Positions 49,463 through 59,069 are shown, counted from the stretch's first letter. The stretch is 64,000 nucleotides of DNA from CAZBWP01 sp964630265 (GCA_964630265.1 CAZVRW010000012.1:1-64000), one strand, 5' to 3'. The notes: a model not told the origin generated them from the sequence alone. A program made the numbers and translations.

Positions 49463-51622
49463 ATGAACGATCCCGATAGCAAAGGGCGAAACAGATCTGA
49501 AGCGGGCCAAGCCAACGACGCCACGCATCGGCAAGACCGACATCACGGGCCCGGGGATAACGGGCACGGGAATCATGGGCCCGGGGATCACGGGCATGGG
49601 AACCATGGGCACGGTCATGCGGCGATGGTCGCCGACTTTCGCCGGCGTTTCTGGATCTCGCTGGCGCTGACCGTTCCCATTCTGGCGCTGTCGCCGATGA
49701 TCCAGGGCTTTCTGGGCCTTGGCGAAACCCTCGCGTTTCCGGGATCGGCCTACGCTTTGTGGGCGTTGTCGTCGGTCCTGTTCGCCTATGGCGGTTGGCC
49801 CTTCCTCAAAGGCGCCGTCCACGAGATCGGCGAGCGTCAGCCTGGAATGATGACCCTGATCGGCTTCGCCATCAGTGTCGCCTACGTGTATTCGACCGCC
49901 GTCGTTTCCGGCGTCGAAGGCGGGGTCTTTTTCTGGGAACTCGCCACACTCATCGACGTCATGCTGCTCGGCCATTGGATCGAGATGCGCTCCGTCATGG
50001 GGGCTTCGGGCGCGCTGGAGGCGCTGGTCCAGTTGGTCCCCGACACGGCCTCCCGCGTCACCGAGGACGGCGAGACCGAGACGGTTGACGTCTCCGAGCT
50101 TCGCACCGGGGACCATGTGCTGGTTCGCCCGGGAGAACAGGTCGCGGTCGACGGCGTGATCGTCGACGGTCGGACCAGCGTTGATGAATCCATGATCACG
50201 GGCGAGTCGACGCCCGTCGAAAAGGACAAAGGGGACAGCGTCGTCGGCGGCTCGGTCAACGGCGACGGCGCCATCACCGTGAAGATCGAGAAGACGGGTG
50301 AGGACACGTATCTGTCTCAGGTCGTCGAGATGGTGCGCCGTGCCCAGGAATCGCGGTCGCGCAGCCAGGACATGGCGGCACGGGCCGCGGGCTGGCTGTT
50401 CTACATCGCCGTGACCGTCGGCGGCATCACTCTCGCGGCTTGGCTCGTCGCCGGGCAGGATTTTCAGTTCGCGCTGGCGCGGATGGTCACGGTCATGGTG
50501 ATCACCTGTCCCCACGCCCTCGGCCTCGCGGTGCCTCTGGTGGTGGCGGTCAGCACCGGCCTCGGCGCGCAAAACGGTCTCCTGATCCGTGATCGGACAC
50601 GGTTCGAGCGGGCGCGGACCCTGACCACCATCATTTTCGACAAGACGGGAACGTTGACCGAAGGGCGGTTCGGCGTCACTGACGTCATCGCCCTCGACCA
50701 GATGGACACGACCGAGGTCCTGCGACTGGCGGCGGCGATCGAGAGCCATTCCGAGCATCCGATCGCGCAGGGGATCATCGCCAAGGCCGAGGAAGAGGGG
50801 TTGGAGGTCGCCTCGCCCACCGACTTCGAGGCACTGACCACCGACTTCGAGGCACTGAAAGGCCAGGGTGCCCGCGCCGCTGTGGACGGCCGCGACGTGC
50901 GCGTGGTCAGCCCCGGCTACGTTGAGGAGCATGCCTTGGCACCGGACGACGACACCGTCCGGCAACTCGCCGAGGCGGGCAAGACCGTGGTGTATGTCAT
51001 GGCCGACGATGCCGTTGTCGGCGCGATCGCACTCTCCGACATCATTCGCGACGAGTCTTACGAGGCGATCGCGCGCCTCAAGGCCATGGGGATCCGCTGC
51101 ATCATGTTGACCGGCGATGCGCGGGCCGTTGGCGAGCACGTGGCGCGGGAGCTGGAGCTCGACGAATATTTCCCGGAGGTTTTGCCGGACGAGAAGGCGG
51201 ATAAGGTCAAGCAGGTGAAACGCGAGGGCGGAACCGTGGCGATGGTGGGTGACGGGATCAACGATGCCCCGGCTCTCGTCGAGGCCGATCTCGGCATCGC
51301 GATCGGCGCCGGAACGGATGTGGCCGTGCAGTCGGCCGACATCGTTCTCGTCCGCAGCGATCCGCGCGATGTTGTGGCCCTGCTCATCCTGTCCCGTGCC
51401 ACCCACCGCAAGATGCTGCAGAACTTCGCCCTGGCGACCGGCTACAACGCGGTGGCGGTCCCGCTGGCCGCCGGCGTGGCGGCGCCGTGGGGGATCGTCA
51501 TGTCGCCGGCGATCGGGGCGGCCCTGATGTCGGCGAGCACAGTTCTCGTTGCGATCAACGCCAAACTCCTCCAACGCACCCGCCATCGCATGCAGCGTAA
51601 TCATCCGCCGAAGCACCGATGA
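49463..51622 (+). CDS. copB: CopB-like heavy-metal P-type ATPase
   Basis: 719 residues. The N-terminus is His/Gly-rich (HGPGDNGHGNHG type repeats, residues ~25-52) instead of carrying CxxC metal domains. The metal-path motif is CPH (VITCPHALGLAVPLV), which defines the CopB/P1B-3 group, normally exporting copper or silver. DKTGTLTEG carries the phosphorylated Asp, and GDGINDAPAL and TGES are present. A perfect 21-bp tandem duplication lies in the nucleotide-binding domain. It follows the rhodanese gene by 39 bases and would work with the SOD and efflux genes in copper or oxidative stress. Confidence 0.92.
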   Translation: MNDPDSKGRNRSEAGQANDATHRQDRHHGPGDNGHGNHGPGDHGHGNHGHGHAAMVADFRRRFWISLALTVPILALSPMIQGFLGLGETLAFPGSAYALWALSSVLFAYGGWPFLKGAVHEIGERQPGMMTLIGFAISVAYVYSTAVVSGVEGGVFFWELATLIDVMLLGHWIEMRSVMGASGALEALVQLVPDTASRVTEDGETETVDVSELRTGDHVLVRPGEQVAVDGVIVDGRTSVDESMITGESTPVEKDKGDSVVGGSVNGDGAITVKIEKTGEDTYLSQVVEMVRRAQESRSRSQDMAARAAGWLFYIAVTVGGITLAAWLVAGQDFQFALARMVTVMVITCPHALGLAVPLVVAVSTGLGAQNGLLIRDRTRFERARTLTTIIFDKTGTLTEGRFGVTDVIALDQMDTTEVLRLAAAIESHSEHPIAQGIIAKAEEEGLEVASPTDFEALTTDFEALKGQGARAAVDGRDVRVVSPGYVEEHALAPDDDTVRQLAEAGKTVVYVMADDAVVGAIALSDIIRDESYEAIARLKAMGIRCIMLTGDARAVGEHVARELELDEYFPEVLPDEKADKVKQVKREGGTVAMVGDGINDAPALVEADLGIAIGAGTDVAVQSADIVLVRSDPRDVVALLILSRATHRKMLQNFALATGYNAVAVPLAAGVAAPWGIVMSPAIGAALMSASTVLVAINAKLLQRTRHRMQRNHPPKHR
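50817..50858 (+). repeat. 21-bp perfect tandem duplication inside the CopB-like gene
   Basis: The 21-mer at 50817-50837 is repeated exactly at 50838-50858, adding seven residues in frame (TDFEALT followed by TDFEALK). It sits in the nucleotide-binding domain just before the KGQGARAAVDG segment. The identity at all 21 bases suggests a recent event or strong constraint. Confidence 0.95.
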
Positions 51623-51839
51623 AACCGTGCGTGCACAGGACCGCCGAGAACGGCATGGCGACGGCCGGAAAGGTCCGCGGACGCTCTCAGACGTGGCGGC
51701 GATCGTCGGAGCCGCCGGGGTCGCCGCGCCATCCTGGGTTAAGGCGACCGCCGATCGCCGGACGTAGAATTGGCGCCGACAGGTTGGACCGGCCTGTCGC
51801 CAGACTCATACCGTTTGAGCGCAAAGAATGGAGGAAACC

Positions 51840-52259
51840 ATGAAAGTTCACGACGTCATGTCGACGAATGTCGACCTGATTGATCCATTGGTGCAACTGG
51901 CCGAGGCCGCGCGGATCATGCGCGATGATGATGTCGGAGCATTGCCGATCGGCGAGAACGACCGCCTCGTCGGAATGCTGACCGACCGGGACATCGTTGT
52001 CCGCGGCCTCGCCGCGGGGCGCGACGCGAACGCAACAACGGCCCGCGACATTATGTCGAAGGGCATTCTTTACTGCTTCGATGATCAGTCGGTCGAAGAG
52101 GCGGCCGACCTCATGGGTGAGCAACAGGTGCGACGCCTCGCCGTCGTCAACCGGGACAAGCGACTGGTCGGCATCGTTTCCCTGGGTGACCTCTCGACGA
52201 AAGGCTCGACGGGGGTCGCCGCCGAGACCCTCGAAGCCGTCTCCCGCCCGGCACATTGA
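51840..52259 (+). CDS. CBS domain pair protein
   Basis: 139 residues made almost entirely of two CBS motifs (~1-62 and ~70-130): MKVHDVMSTNVDLI, LVGMLTDRDIVVRGLA, ARDIMSKGILYCF and LVGIVSLGDLS. Tandem CBS pairs bind adenosine nucleotides and act as energy sensors, often in stress clusters of this type. The ATG at 51840 is chosen because GGAGG lies 5 bases upstream. An ATG four codons earlier overlaps that site. Confidence 0.9.
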   Translation: MKVHDVMSTNVDLIDPLVQLAEAARIMRDDDVGALPIGENDRLVGMLTDRDIVVRGLAAGRDANATTARDIMSKGILYCFDDQSVEEAADLMGEQQVRRLAVVNRDKRLVGIVSLGDLSTKGSTGVAAETLEAVSRPAH

Positions 52260-52515
52260 TCAACCGAAGCATCACTTGCCCCCAGGAACGCCGGCCGTCG
52301 GGCAGGCGGGCGAGGCGTGACAACCGATATCGAGCGGTTCGATCCTGCTGAGGGGGGCCCGCCCTCCGTCGGCAACGAACCACCCAAAGAGGGCCGAAAG
52401 CCGAGGGCCGGCAACGGTTGCGCGTATGCCTTGGGCTGCGGATTCGTCCTGGTCGGTGCCCCGGCTCGGCGGGCGTTCCGCCGCTGCGGGCACTCGGCGG
52501 AGTGAGGTCTCGAAA

Positions 52516-53376
52516 ATGCGGACGAGCGACGATCAAATGAAACCGCCACAATCCCAGGAGCATCAACCGGGCCGCGAAACGCTGATGGAGCCGCGGCCCC
52601 GCTGCATGCCGCGCTTTCCCGGCTCGGGCCGGCTTACCGGAAAGGTCGCGCTGATCACCGGTGGTGACAGCGGGATCGGCCGTGCGGTGGCGATCCTGTT
52701 CGCCCGCGAGGGGGCGAAGATCGCCATCGTCTACCTCGAAGAGGTCGAGGATGCGAAGAGGACGCAGGATCTCGTCGAGGCGGAGGGATCGGAAGCCTTT
52801 TGCGTTGAGGGCGACATCGGCAGTGAGGCGTTCTGCCGGCACGCGGTCGACATGACGATCAAGCGCTTCGGTCGTTTGGATGTCGTCGTGAACAATGCCG
52901 CGGAGCAACATCCGCAGCAGGATCTCCAGGATATTGGTGCCGAGCAGCTCGAGAAGACGTACCGGACAAATGTCTTCGGCTACTACTACATGACGAAGGC
53001 GGCCCTCCCGCACCTCCGATGCGGCAGCAGTGTCATCAACACCACGTCGGTGACCGCCTATCGCGGCAGTCCCAATCTGCTCGATTACAGTGGCACGCGA
53101 GGCGCCGTCGTCAGCTTCACCCGGTCATTGTCGAAGGCTGTCATCGATGGGGGAATCCGCGTCAATGGCGTCGCACCCGGCCCGATCTGGACGCCGCTGA
53201 CACCGTCCAGCTACGACGAGGAGGAGGTGGCGTCGTTCGGGAGCCAGGCACCGATGGGACGCCCCGGAGAACCCAACGAGGTGGCACCGTGCCATCTGTT
53301 CCTGGCGTGTGACGACTCGTCGTTCATGACCGGCCAAGTCCTCCACCCGAACGGGGGCGAGATCGTCGGCGGCTGA
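52516..53376 (+). CDS. short-chain dehydrogenase with Arg in place of the catalytic Lys
   Basis: 286 residues. Rossmann motif TGGDSGIGRAVA near residue 54, NNAAEQ near 130 and catalytic Ser in INTTSVTAY. The tetrad section reads DYSGTRGA with Tyr191 and Arg195, where almost all members have YxxxK. The overall form (long N-terminal stretch, PRFPGSGRLTGKVALITGGDSGIG) matches YghA/general-stress glucose or aldehyde reductases. The substrate is unknown. The ATG follows GAGG and is preferred over an extension to 52426. Confidence 0.88.
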   Translation: MRTSDDQMKPPQSQEHQPGRETLMEPRPRCMPRFPGSGRLTGKVALITGGDSGIGRAVAILFAREGAKIAIVYLEEVEDAKRTQDLVEAEGSEAFCVEGDIGSEAFCRHAVDMTIKRFGRLDVVVNNAAEQHPQQDLQDIGAEQLEKTYRTNVFGYYYMTKAALPHLRCGSSVINTTSVTAYRGSPNLLDYSGTRGAVVSFTRSLSKAVIDGGIRVNGVAPGPIWTPLTPSSYDEEEVASFGSQAPMGRPGEPNEVAPCHLFLACDDSSFMTGQVLHPNGGEIVGG

Positions 53377-53434
53377 TGGTGACGGTTCAGACGCGTTGCC
53401 TCGGCGCAGTGCAACAACCGGATGGAGAGAAATC

Positions 53435-53974
53435 ATGCAGAGACTTGTAACAGCGGGGCGCTTGGGAGGGCTCGCGCTGGCGGCTTCCCTGAGTTTCGCG
53501 ATGCCCGCCGCGGCACAGGATCCGGTCTCCAAGGCCATGGCCAAGCTGAGCAACGCCGAGGGCAAGAGCGTCGGCCTCGTCGTGTTGGACGAACCGGTCC
53601 GCGGCAACGGCGTCATCGTCGACGCGATGCTGACCAACATGCCGGAAGGGGAGCACGCGTTTCATGTCCATGAGACCGGCGCCTGCGACCCGCCGGACTT
53701 CACGAGTGCTGGCGGACACTTCAACCCCACGGGTCTGGAGCACGGAATCCGCAATCCAGAGGGCATGCACGCCGGCGACCTCCCGAACATTCACGTTCCC
53801 CCATCCGGCGAATTGCGGGACGAAATGTTTGCCGTGAACCTCAGCCTCGACGACAGGCTCTTCGATGAAGACGGCGCGTCCATCGTCATTCACGCCGGAG
53901 GCGACGACTACACGACCGATCCCGCCGGAGATGCGGGACCCCGCATCGCGTGCGGCGTCATTGTGCCTCAGTGA
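53435..53974 (+). CDS. sodC: superoxide dismutase [Cu-Zn], periplasmic
   Basis: 179 residues. A signal peptide (1-~27, ending AMPAAAQ) is followed by the copper/zinc site HAFHVHETGACDPP, GGHFNP and GMHAGDLPN, and the distal IVIHAGGDDY. The two cysteines (GACD and RIACG) can form the family disulfide. It removes superoxide in the periplasm. The ATG at 53435 follows GGAGAGAA. It lies between the SDR and small stress genes. Confidence 0.94.
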   Translation: MQRLVTAGRLGGLALAASLSFAMPAAAQDPVSKAMAKLSNAEGKSVGLVVLDEPVRGNGVIVDAMLTNMPEGEHAFHVHETGACDPPDFTSAGGHFNPTGLEHGIRNPEGMHAGDLPNIHVPPSGELRDEMFAVNLSLDDRLFDEDGASIVIHAGGDDYTTDPAGDAGPRIACGVIVPQ

Positions 53975-54321
53975 TCCATGACGGAGGCGCCTCGTTGCGG
54001 CGGGTGGAGACATTGAACGCACCGGCGAATGCACCCGCCGCCAACGCACCCGCCGCCCACGGCTGAATGGGGCCGTGCAGGGGAGACGTCTGACCGAGCA
54101 GAACCGAAGGATTCGCGTTTAAGCGGCAACCGGAAGTCGGGACGGCAAGCCGGATAAGGGTATCCGTTGAAAACGGATAATGATCGTCCCAGCGAATGGA
54201 GCATCGACATTTGCGGCGACGAGCGGATCCGGCATCGGATTCACCTGCGTTAATGAGAACTCTCTGGCGATATCCGATCCTGATCCTGTTGAGAACGCAG
54301 GTTTTCGGAGGGATTCAGAAC
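53975..54321. other. intergenic region with inverted and direct repeats
   Basis: About 350 bases with no gene I can support. GCACCCGCCGCC occurs at 54031-54042 and 54046-54057. TATCCGTT (54161-54168) pairs perfectly with AACGGATA (54172-54179) around GAA, perhaps a terminator of sodC without T tract or an operator for the next gene. Confidence 0.5.
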
Positions 54322-54603
54322 ATGACGGACCGCAAGACGACACCACACGCCCCCGACAATCAGGGCGAAGGTAACCGAGAGGCTGCACGCGAATACGATG
54401 AAGAGCAACGAAAGTTCGTCGAGGCGGGCCGAGTTGAAGAGGCCGCCACGGAGGCTGCCGAGGCAGTGGAAAGCGATGAGCAACGGGCGCGTCTTGAGAA
54501 TGCGGAACGGAAAGGCAAGTCTAAAGCAACGGAATTTGACCCTAACGTCAAACGAGATTACTTAGCACCAGCGAGACTTTCTCGGCATAGGCGAAATGTG
54601 TGA
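54322..54603 (+). CDS. small hydrophilic protein of unknown function
   Basis: 93 residues, very rich in Glu, Ala and Arg (NREAAREYDEEQRKFVEAGRVEEAA...), predicted mainly helical and soluble. I have seen similar small proteins in stress clusters of proteobacteria but cannot name a function. The ATG at 54322 is preferred over 54196 because GGAGG is upstream and the remaining sequence looks coherent. The C-terminus RRNV is basic. Confidence 0.6.
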   Translation: MTDRKTTPHAPDNQGEGNREAAREYDEEQRKFVEAGRVEEAATEAAEAVESDEQRARLENAERKGKSKATEFDPNVKRDYLAPARLSRHRRNV

Positions 54604-54689
54604 GCCCGGCCAACATCTATGGCATCCGCGAAATGGACAAATTGTCGAATCCGTATGCGTGTCGGGTCGTTTGAGCGTCAGGAGGTATC

Positions 54690-54953
54690 ATGCTTGAGCA
54701 TTCAAGACGGCGTGCTCTTGGTCGGTGGCGACGCGTAACCTTCTATGTCTGGGTGGGGCTGACGGTCATCGCGGCGATCTACCTCGCGGTGGCGGCGCCA
54801 TTGGCCACCTATTTCCATGAGGACGTTCGCTTGGTCGGAGTCTTCGTGCCGCCGTTGATGATCATCCTTCTCGGCATCGGTATCGCGTGGCTGGTTTGGC
54901 TGGTGACCTCGTCACGTGAAAAAGATCGCCACTCGAGCTCGCAACCGCGATGA
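54690..54953 (+). CDS. small membrane protein of unknown function
   Basis: 87 residues with two hydrophobic segments (about 18-40 and 53-76) and a basic N-terminus, so probably two membrane helices with both ends in the cytoplasm. A good AGGAGG lies before the ATG. No family is recognised. It stands among small stress-cluster genes. Confidence 0.6.
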   Translation: MLEHSRRRALGRWRRVTFYVWVGLTVIAAIYLAVAAPLATYFHEDVRLVGVFVPPLMIILLGIGIAWLVWLVTSSREKDRHSSSQPR

Positions 54954-55028
54954 GAGGTGCGTCGCCGTTCATGGTCGCTTTGCCGGCGCACGACATGATG
55001 AATCCGTGATGGACGGAGGCGTTAAGAT

Positions 55029-55307
55029 ATGACTCCGCCCCGCCAGGGCCAGGATGACCGCGACCGGTCCGCGCCTGATATTCATGCGACCGCGATAGCG
55101 GCGTTCGCGATCGCTGAGTCGTTGGCGTTGGCGCTGGCCGAGCGCGGCACCCTCGATCAGAAGGAAGTCGAGAGCCTGTTGCAGGATGCAGCGGCGGCGC
55201 AACGCAACGCGGCGCAGGTCAGTGGGGCCAGCGAGCACTACGCCGAGGCGGCCCGGCTGATCGGCCGCGTCATTTCGGGCGTGCGCTGCGTCGATCGCCC
55301 TCGGTAG
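55029..55307 (+). CDS. small protein of unknown function
   Basis: 92 residues. The middle (AFAIAESLALALAERGTLDQKEVESLLQDAA, split near residue 40) looks helical. No signal, metal motif or known domain is seen. GGAGG is upstream of the ATG. It lies ~75 bases after the small membrane protein gene. Confidence 0.55.
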   Translation: MTPPRQGQDDRDRSAPDIHATAIAAFAIAESLALALAERGTLDQKEVESLLQDAAAAQRNAAQVSGASEHYAEAARLIGRVISGVRCVDRPR

Positions 55308-55664
55308 CGCGCCGCCCCTTGCCGCTTCGGTCCGCTTGGCGACGGCATGGCACGGCGCACTTTCGTTCACGATGAACTCGGTCAGGCCATCGTCGCGCGG
55401 CGGCGGCCCAATCCGCCATCTGGTGTATCGATTATCTCATGTGAATGTCCCGCGCGGCCGCGTGCGATTAGATCTCGTCAGTACTTGGGGGCGGTGGCCA
55501 GTCGACCGCGCGAGCGGTTTCGGGGCGCACCCGCCGATGCCGGCGCACGGCATGTCCCCCCGCGGCATTCTCAGATGCCGCCAGCGGTACTCGGACAGTC
55601 TCGCTGGTGCCGGCGCCGCCCCGACGCGAGTGGTATCTGACAACCAGAGGTACGGAGATCTGAC
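55308..55664. other. intergenic region without recognised features
   Basis: About 357 bases. Short overlapping open frames are present on both strands but none shows coherent protein or a ribosome site. I see no strong hairpin or promoter. Confidence 0.5.
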
Positions 55665-56096
55665 GTGAAAACCAGAGATGCAAAAGCCGAATGGTCAGGA
55701 AGTTTGCAGGCCGGTGAGGGTCGCATGACCGTAGCCAGCGGCGCCTTCGATGGCACCTACTCCTTCACGTCACGGTTCGAGGAAGGTGCCGGTACCAACC
55801 CCGAAGAATTGATCGCGGCGGCACACGCGGGCTGTTTCTCCATGGCCCTCGCCCATGGACTGACCAGCGCTGGGCACGAGCCTCAGCGCATCGTCACGAC
55901 AGCGCGGGTCCGTCTCGAAAAGATCGACGGCGCGTTCGCGATCCCGTGGATCGAACTCGACACCGTGGGCATCGTTCCGGGCATCGATGAGACCACGTTC
56001 CGGCAGCAGGCCGAGACCGCCAAACACGGTTGCCCGGTTTCGAAGGCCCTTGCCGGGCCGGAAATCCGGCTGTCCGCGGCGCTGGTGGAGGGATGA
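55665..56096 (+). CDS. OsmC family peroxiredoxin
   Basis: 143 residues. The two active-site cysteines are in AAHAGCFSMAL (near residue 57) and KHGCPVSKAL (near 125). OsmC proteins reduce organic hydroperoxides with dihydrolipoyl partners. The start is GTG with CGGAG seven bases upstream. It fits the oxidative-stress theme of the region. Confidence 0.92.
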   Translation: MKTRDAKAEWSGSLQAGEGRMTVASGAFDGTYSFTSRFEEGAGTNPEELIAAAHAGCFSMALAHGLTSAGHEPQRIVTTARVRLEKIDGAFAIPWIELDTVGIVPGIDETTFRQQAETAKHGCPVSKALAGPEIRLSAALVEG

Positions 56097-56207
56097 TCCC
56101 TGCTCGGTCTGCGGACGACCAAGCGACTCCACCGGTCTCGGAGGGACTGCGGGAGAGGCCGCGCCCTCTGCGGATGGCGCCCATGACACGATGCAAAGGA
56201 GCGTGCC

Positions 56208-57194
56208 TTGAACAAGCCAGTGGAAAGCGCGGCGACGGAGCAGGAACAACGGACGTCCGAGCCGCAGCCGCAGCCACCGGCCCAACGCCGGGTGACGGTG
56301 TTCGGCGGGTCAGGCTTCATCGGTCGCCAGTTGGTCGCGGCGCTGCGCCGCGACGGCATCAACGTTGCCGTTGCGGTCCGCCATCCCGATGCGGTCGGGC
56401 AGCCAGCCGCGCGAAGTGACGAGAACTTGAGTGGCAGCCTCGACGTCATTGCGGGCGACGTCACGGATTTCGACGCCGTCGTTGGTGCGGTCGCGGGGTC
56501 GGACGCGATCATCAATCTCGTGGGGATCCTCTATGAAAAAGGATCCCAGACGTTTCCCCGCGTCCATGAACAGGGTGCCGGGAACGTCGCGCGGGCGGCG
56601 GCGGCAAACACCGTCACCGATCTGGTTCACATGTCGGCCCTGGGGGCGAGCGCGACCTCGTCGTCCAAGTATGCACGCAGCAAGGCGGCCGGCGAAAAGG
56701 TCGTCCGCGAGGCTTTCCCCGCGGCGACCATCATGCGACCGAGCGTCGTCTTCGGCCCGGAGGACGACTTCTTCAACAAGTTCGCGAAAATGGCGCGACT
56801 CTCGCCGGCGCTGCCGCTGATCGGCGGGGGCTCCACGCGCTTTCAGCCCGTCTATGTCGGCGATGTGGCGCGGGCCTTCCTGGCGGCGCTGACCGATCCC
56901 AAGTATCGGGGGCAGACATTTGAGTTGACCGGTCCGCGCACCTACACCTTCAAGCAGTTGCTGGAGGTGTTGCTGGAGACCATGAGCAAGCGTCGTATCC
57001 TCATGCCGCTTCCCTACTCTATCGCCGAAATTGAGGGCAGAATGCTCGAATTCTTGCCCAAGCCGCCGCTCACACGCGACCAGGTCGAGCTTCTGAAAAG
57101 TGATAACGTCGCGGATGGCCAACATCCAGGCTTGGCCGACCTCGGGATCGAACCGACCCCACTGGAAAAGATACTGCCCTCCTATCTCGATTAG
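56208..57194 (+). CDS. complex I NDUFA9-like NAD(P)-binding protein
   Basis: 328 residues. Atypical SDR of the NmrA/NDUFA9 type: VTVFGGSGFIGRQLV near residue 29, INLVGILYEKGSQTFPRVH near 105, SKAAGEKVVREAFP and MRPSVVFGPEDDFFNKFA. In alphaproteobacteria such proteins associate with respiratory complex I or act in quinone/lipid metabolism. A TTG start with AAGGAG six bases upstream is used. The N-terminal ~25 residues are a Gln/Glu/Pro-rich leader. Confidence 0.85.
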   Translation: MNKPVESAATEQEQRTSEPQPQPPAQRRVTVFGGSGFIGRQLVAALRRDGINVAVAVRHPDAVGQPAARSDENLSGSLDVIAGDVTDFDAVVGAVAGSDAIINLVGILYEKGSQTFPRVHEQGAGNVARAAAANTVTDLVHMSALGASATSSSKYARSKAAGEKVVREAFPAATIMRPSVVFGPEDDFFNKFAKMARLSPALPLIGGGSTRFQPVYVGDVARAFLAALTDPKYRGQTFELTGPRTYTFKQLLEVLLETMSKRRILMPLPYSIAEIEGRMLEFLPKPPLTRDQVELLKSDNVADGQHPGLADLGIEPTPLEKILPSYLD

Positions 57195-57293
57195 GGCCTG
57201 AGGCCAGAGAATGGAGGCCGGCGTTCGGAAGGATGGCCGGCTGGACAGCCGCCGCCAGTGAGCCCATGGGCACAATCGGGATTGGCTCTTGCT

Positions 57294-59069
57294 ATGAACG
57301 TCGAGCAGATCGCCATTGTCTTTATCCTGTTGGCGACGCTGGGGTTGTTCGTTTGGGGTCGTTGGCGCTTTGACGTCGTCGCCATGACGGCGCTGATGAT
57401 CCTCACCCTTGCCGGCATCGTCCCGGTCGCCGACGCGTTCGCGGGGTTCGGGCATCCGGCCGTGATAACGGTGGCCTCGGTTCTGGTCATCGGTCGCGCC
57501 GTCTACCGATCGGGGGTGGTCGAGGCAGTCGCGCGTCGGATCTCCCGTGCCACCAGGCACGCCTCGGGGCAGGTGATGCTTTTGAGTGGCGTCGCCACGG
57601 TGGGCTCGGCGATCATGAACAACGTCGCCGCTGTGACGTTGTTGATGCCGGTCGCCGTGCGCAGTGCGGAGGTCGCGAACCGACCGGTGTCACAGGTCTT
57701 AATGCCGCTTTCGTTCGCCTCGCTGCTGGGCGGTCTGACGACGCTGATGGGCACTCCGCCGAACATCATTATCGCCAACCAACGAGCGGCGGCGTCGGGC
57801 GAGGCGTTTTCGGTCTTCGACTTCACGCCGGTCGGGCTCGGCGTCGCGATCGTCGGCATCCTGTTCATCTCGCTGGTCGGCTGGCGGCTGATCCCCAGCC
57901 GCCGGCAGAAAAGCCTTGGAAGCGAGCGGCTGTTCGAGATTTCGGACTATGTCTCCGAAGCGCGCATTCCCGAAGGCTCCCCGATCGCCGGCCGGCCGGT
58001 CCACGAATTCGCCAAAGTGACGAAGATCGACGCGAGGGTCGTCGCCCTGATCCGGCGGGGGCGGAGCATGGTCTCACCGCCGGGCTCTGCAACGCTGCTG
58101 GGGGGGGACGTGCTCATCCTCGAGGGCGATCCCCACGTCATCCAGGCCGTTGCCTCGAAGAATGTTCTGGAGATCCACAGCGGCGAGAAGGTCACGCGCC
58201 GTGTGCTCCAGTCGGACGACGTTCTGCTCATCGAAGCCGTGATCAGCCCGGGCTCCGCGCTCGAGGACCGGCCGGCGAGTCCGGCGCGGTTCCGCCGCGT
58301 GCATGGCGCGAACCTGCTCGCCGTTTCGCGCCAGGGGCGCCCGATCTGGCGCGGACTGAGGGATTTGCGCCTGCGCATCGGCGATGTCCTGCTGCTGCAC
58401 GGGCACAAGGAAACCCTGCCCGAGGTGCTCGCCAGTCTCGGCTGTCTGCCACTCGCCGAACGCGAGTCGATCGCCCTGCCGAACGAGCCGAACCTGGTGC
58501 CGATCGGGATCTTCGGAATCGGAATCGCCGCGGCGGCGCTCGGCATCCTTCCAGTCCAGATCGCCTTCGCCGCGACCGCGGTACTCCTCATTGTTTTGGA
58601 GTATATGCCGGTGCGCGAGATCTATACCAGTATTGACTGGCCGGTGGTGGTCCTCGTCGGCGCCCTGCTTCCCGTCGGACAAGCCCTGCAAACGTCGGGC
58701 GTCACCGAGCTTCTCGCCCAGTCCGTTCTCGCTACCGTCGTCTCGCTCCCGGTGCTCGTCCTCCTGGCGCTCGTCATCGCGGTCAGCATGGCGCTGTCCG
58801 ACGTGATCAACAACGCCGCTGCCGCCATCGTCATGGCACCGTTTGCCATTACCCTGGCCAGGGACCTCGGTGCGTCGCCGGATGCTCTCCTGATGGCCGT
58901 CGCGGTCGGCTGCTCTTGCACGTTTCTCACGCCGATCGGCCATCAGTCCAACACCCTGGTGATGGGTCCCGGAGGCTACCGCTTCGGTGATTACTGGCGC
59001 CTCGGCCTACCTCTCGACGTGCTCGTCGTTGCCACGGCGAGTCTCTTGATCTGGGCGGTTTGGGTGTGA
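57294..59069 (+). CDS. SLC13-type permease with two TrkA-C domains
   Basis: 591 residues from the ATG at 57294 (MNVEQIAIVF). A GTG at 57258 is an alternative. Membrane helices cover ~1-185 and ~395-590, with the family motif MGTPPNIIIANQRA near 155 and SDVINNAAAAIV and TPIGHQSNTLVMGPGGY in the C-terminal half. Between them lie two TrkA-C (RCK-C) domains (~205-390), thought to bind a nucleotide or ligand. It probably transports sulfate, a carboxylate or another anion. It overlaps the next gene by four bases (GTGA), which suggests coupling with the efflux pair. Confidence 0.87.
   Translation: MNVEQIAIVFILLATLGLFVWGRWRFDVVAMTALMILTLAGIVPVADAFAGFGHPAVITVASVLVIGRAVYRSGVVEAVARRISRATRHASGQVMLLSGVATVGSAIMNNVAAVTLLMPVAVRSAEVANRPVSQVLMPLSFASLLGGLTTLMGTPPNIIIANQRAAASGEAFSVFDFTPVGLGVAIVGILFISLVGWRLIPSRRQKSLGSERLFEISDYVSEARIPEGSPIAGRPVHEFAKVTKIDARVVALIRRGRSMVSPPGSATLLGGDVLILEGDPHVIQAVASKNVLEIHSGEKVTRRVLQSDDVLLIEAVISPGSALEDRPASPARFRRVHGANLLAVSRQGRPIWRGLRDLRLRIGDVLLLHGHKETLPEVLASLGCLPLAERESIALPNEPNLVPIGIFGIGIAAAALGILPVQIAFAATAVLLIVLEYMPVREIYTSIDWPVVVLVGALLPVGQALQTSGVTELLAQSVLATVVSLPVLVLLALVIAVSMALSDVINNAAAAIVMAPFAITLARDLGASPDALLMAVAVGCSCTFLTPIGHQSNTLVMGPGGYRFGDYWRLGLPLDVLVVATASLLIWAVWV

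Noticed and set aside
49550..49620. GGGCACGGGAATCATGGG-like repeats considered as a CRISPR or minisatellite
   Set aside because: They code for the His/Gly-rich metal-binding leader of the CopB-like ATPase, in frame and with variable spacing.
48611..51616. 1001-codon minus-strand frame opposite the rhodanese and CopB-like genes
   Set aside because: Shadow frame crossing a gene boundary, with low-complexity residues and no ribosome site.
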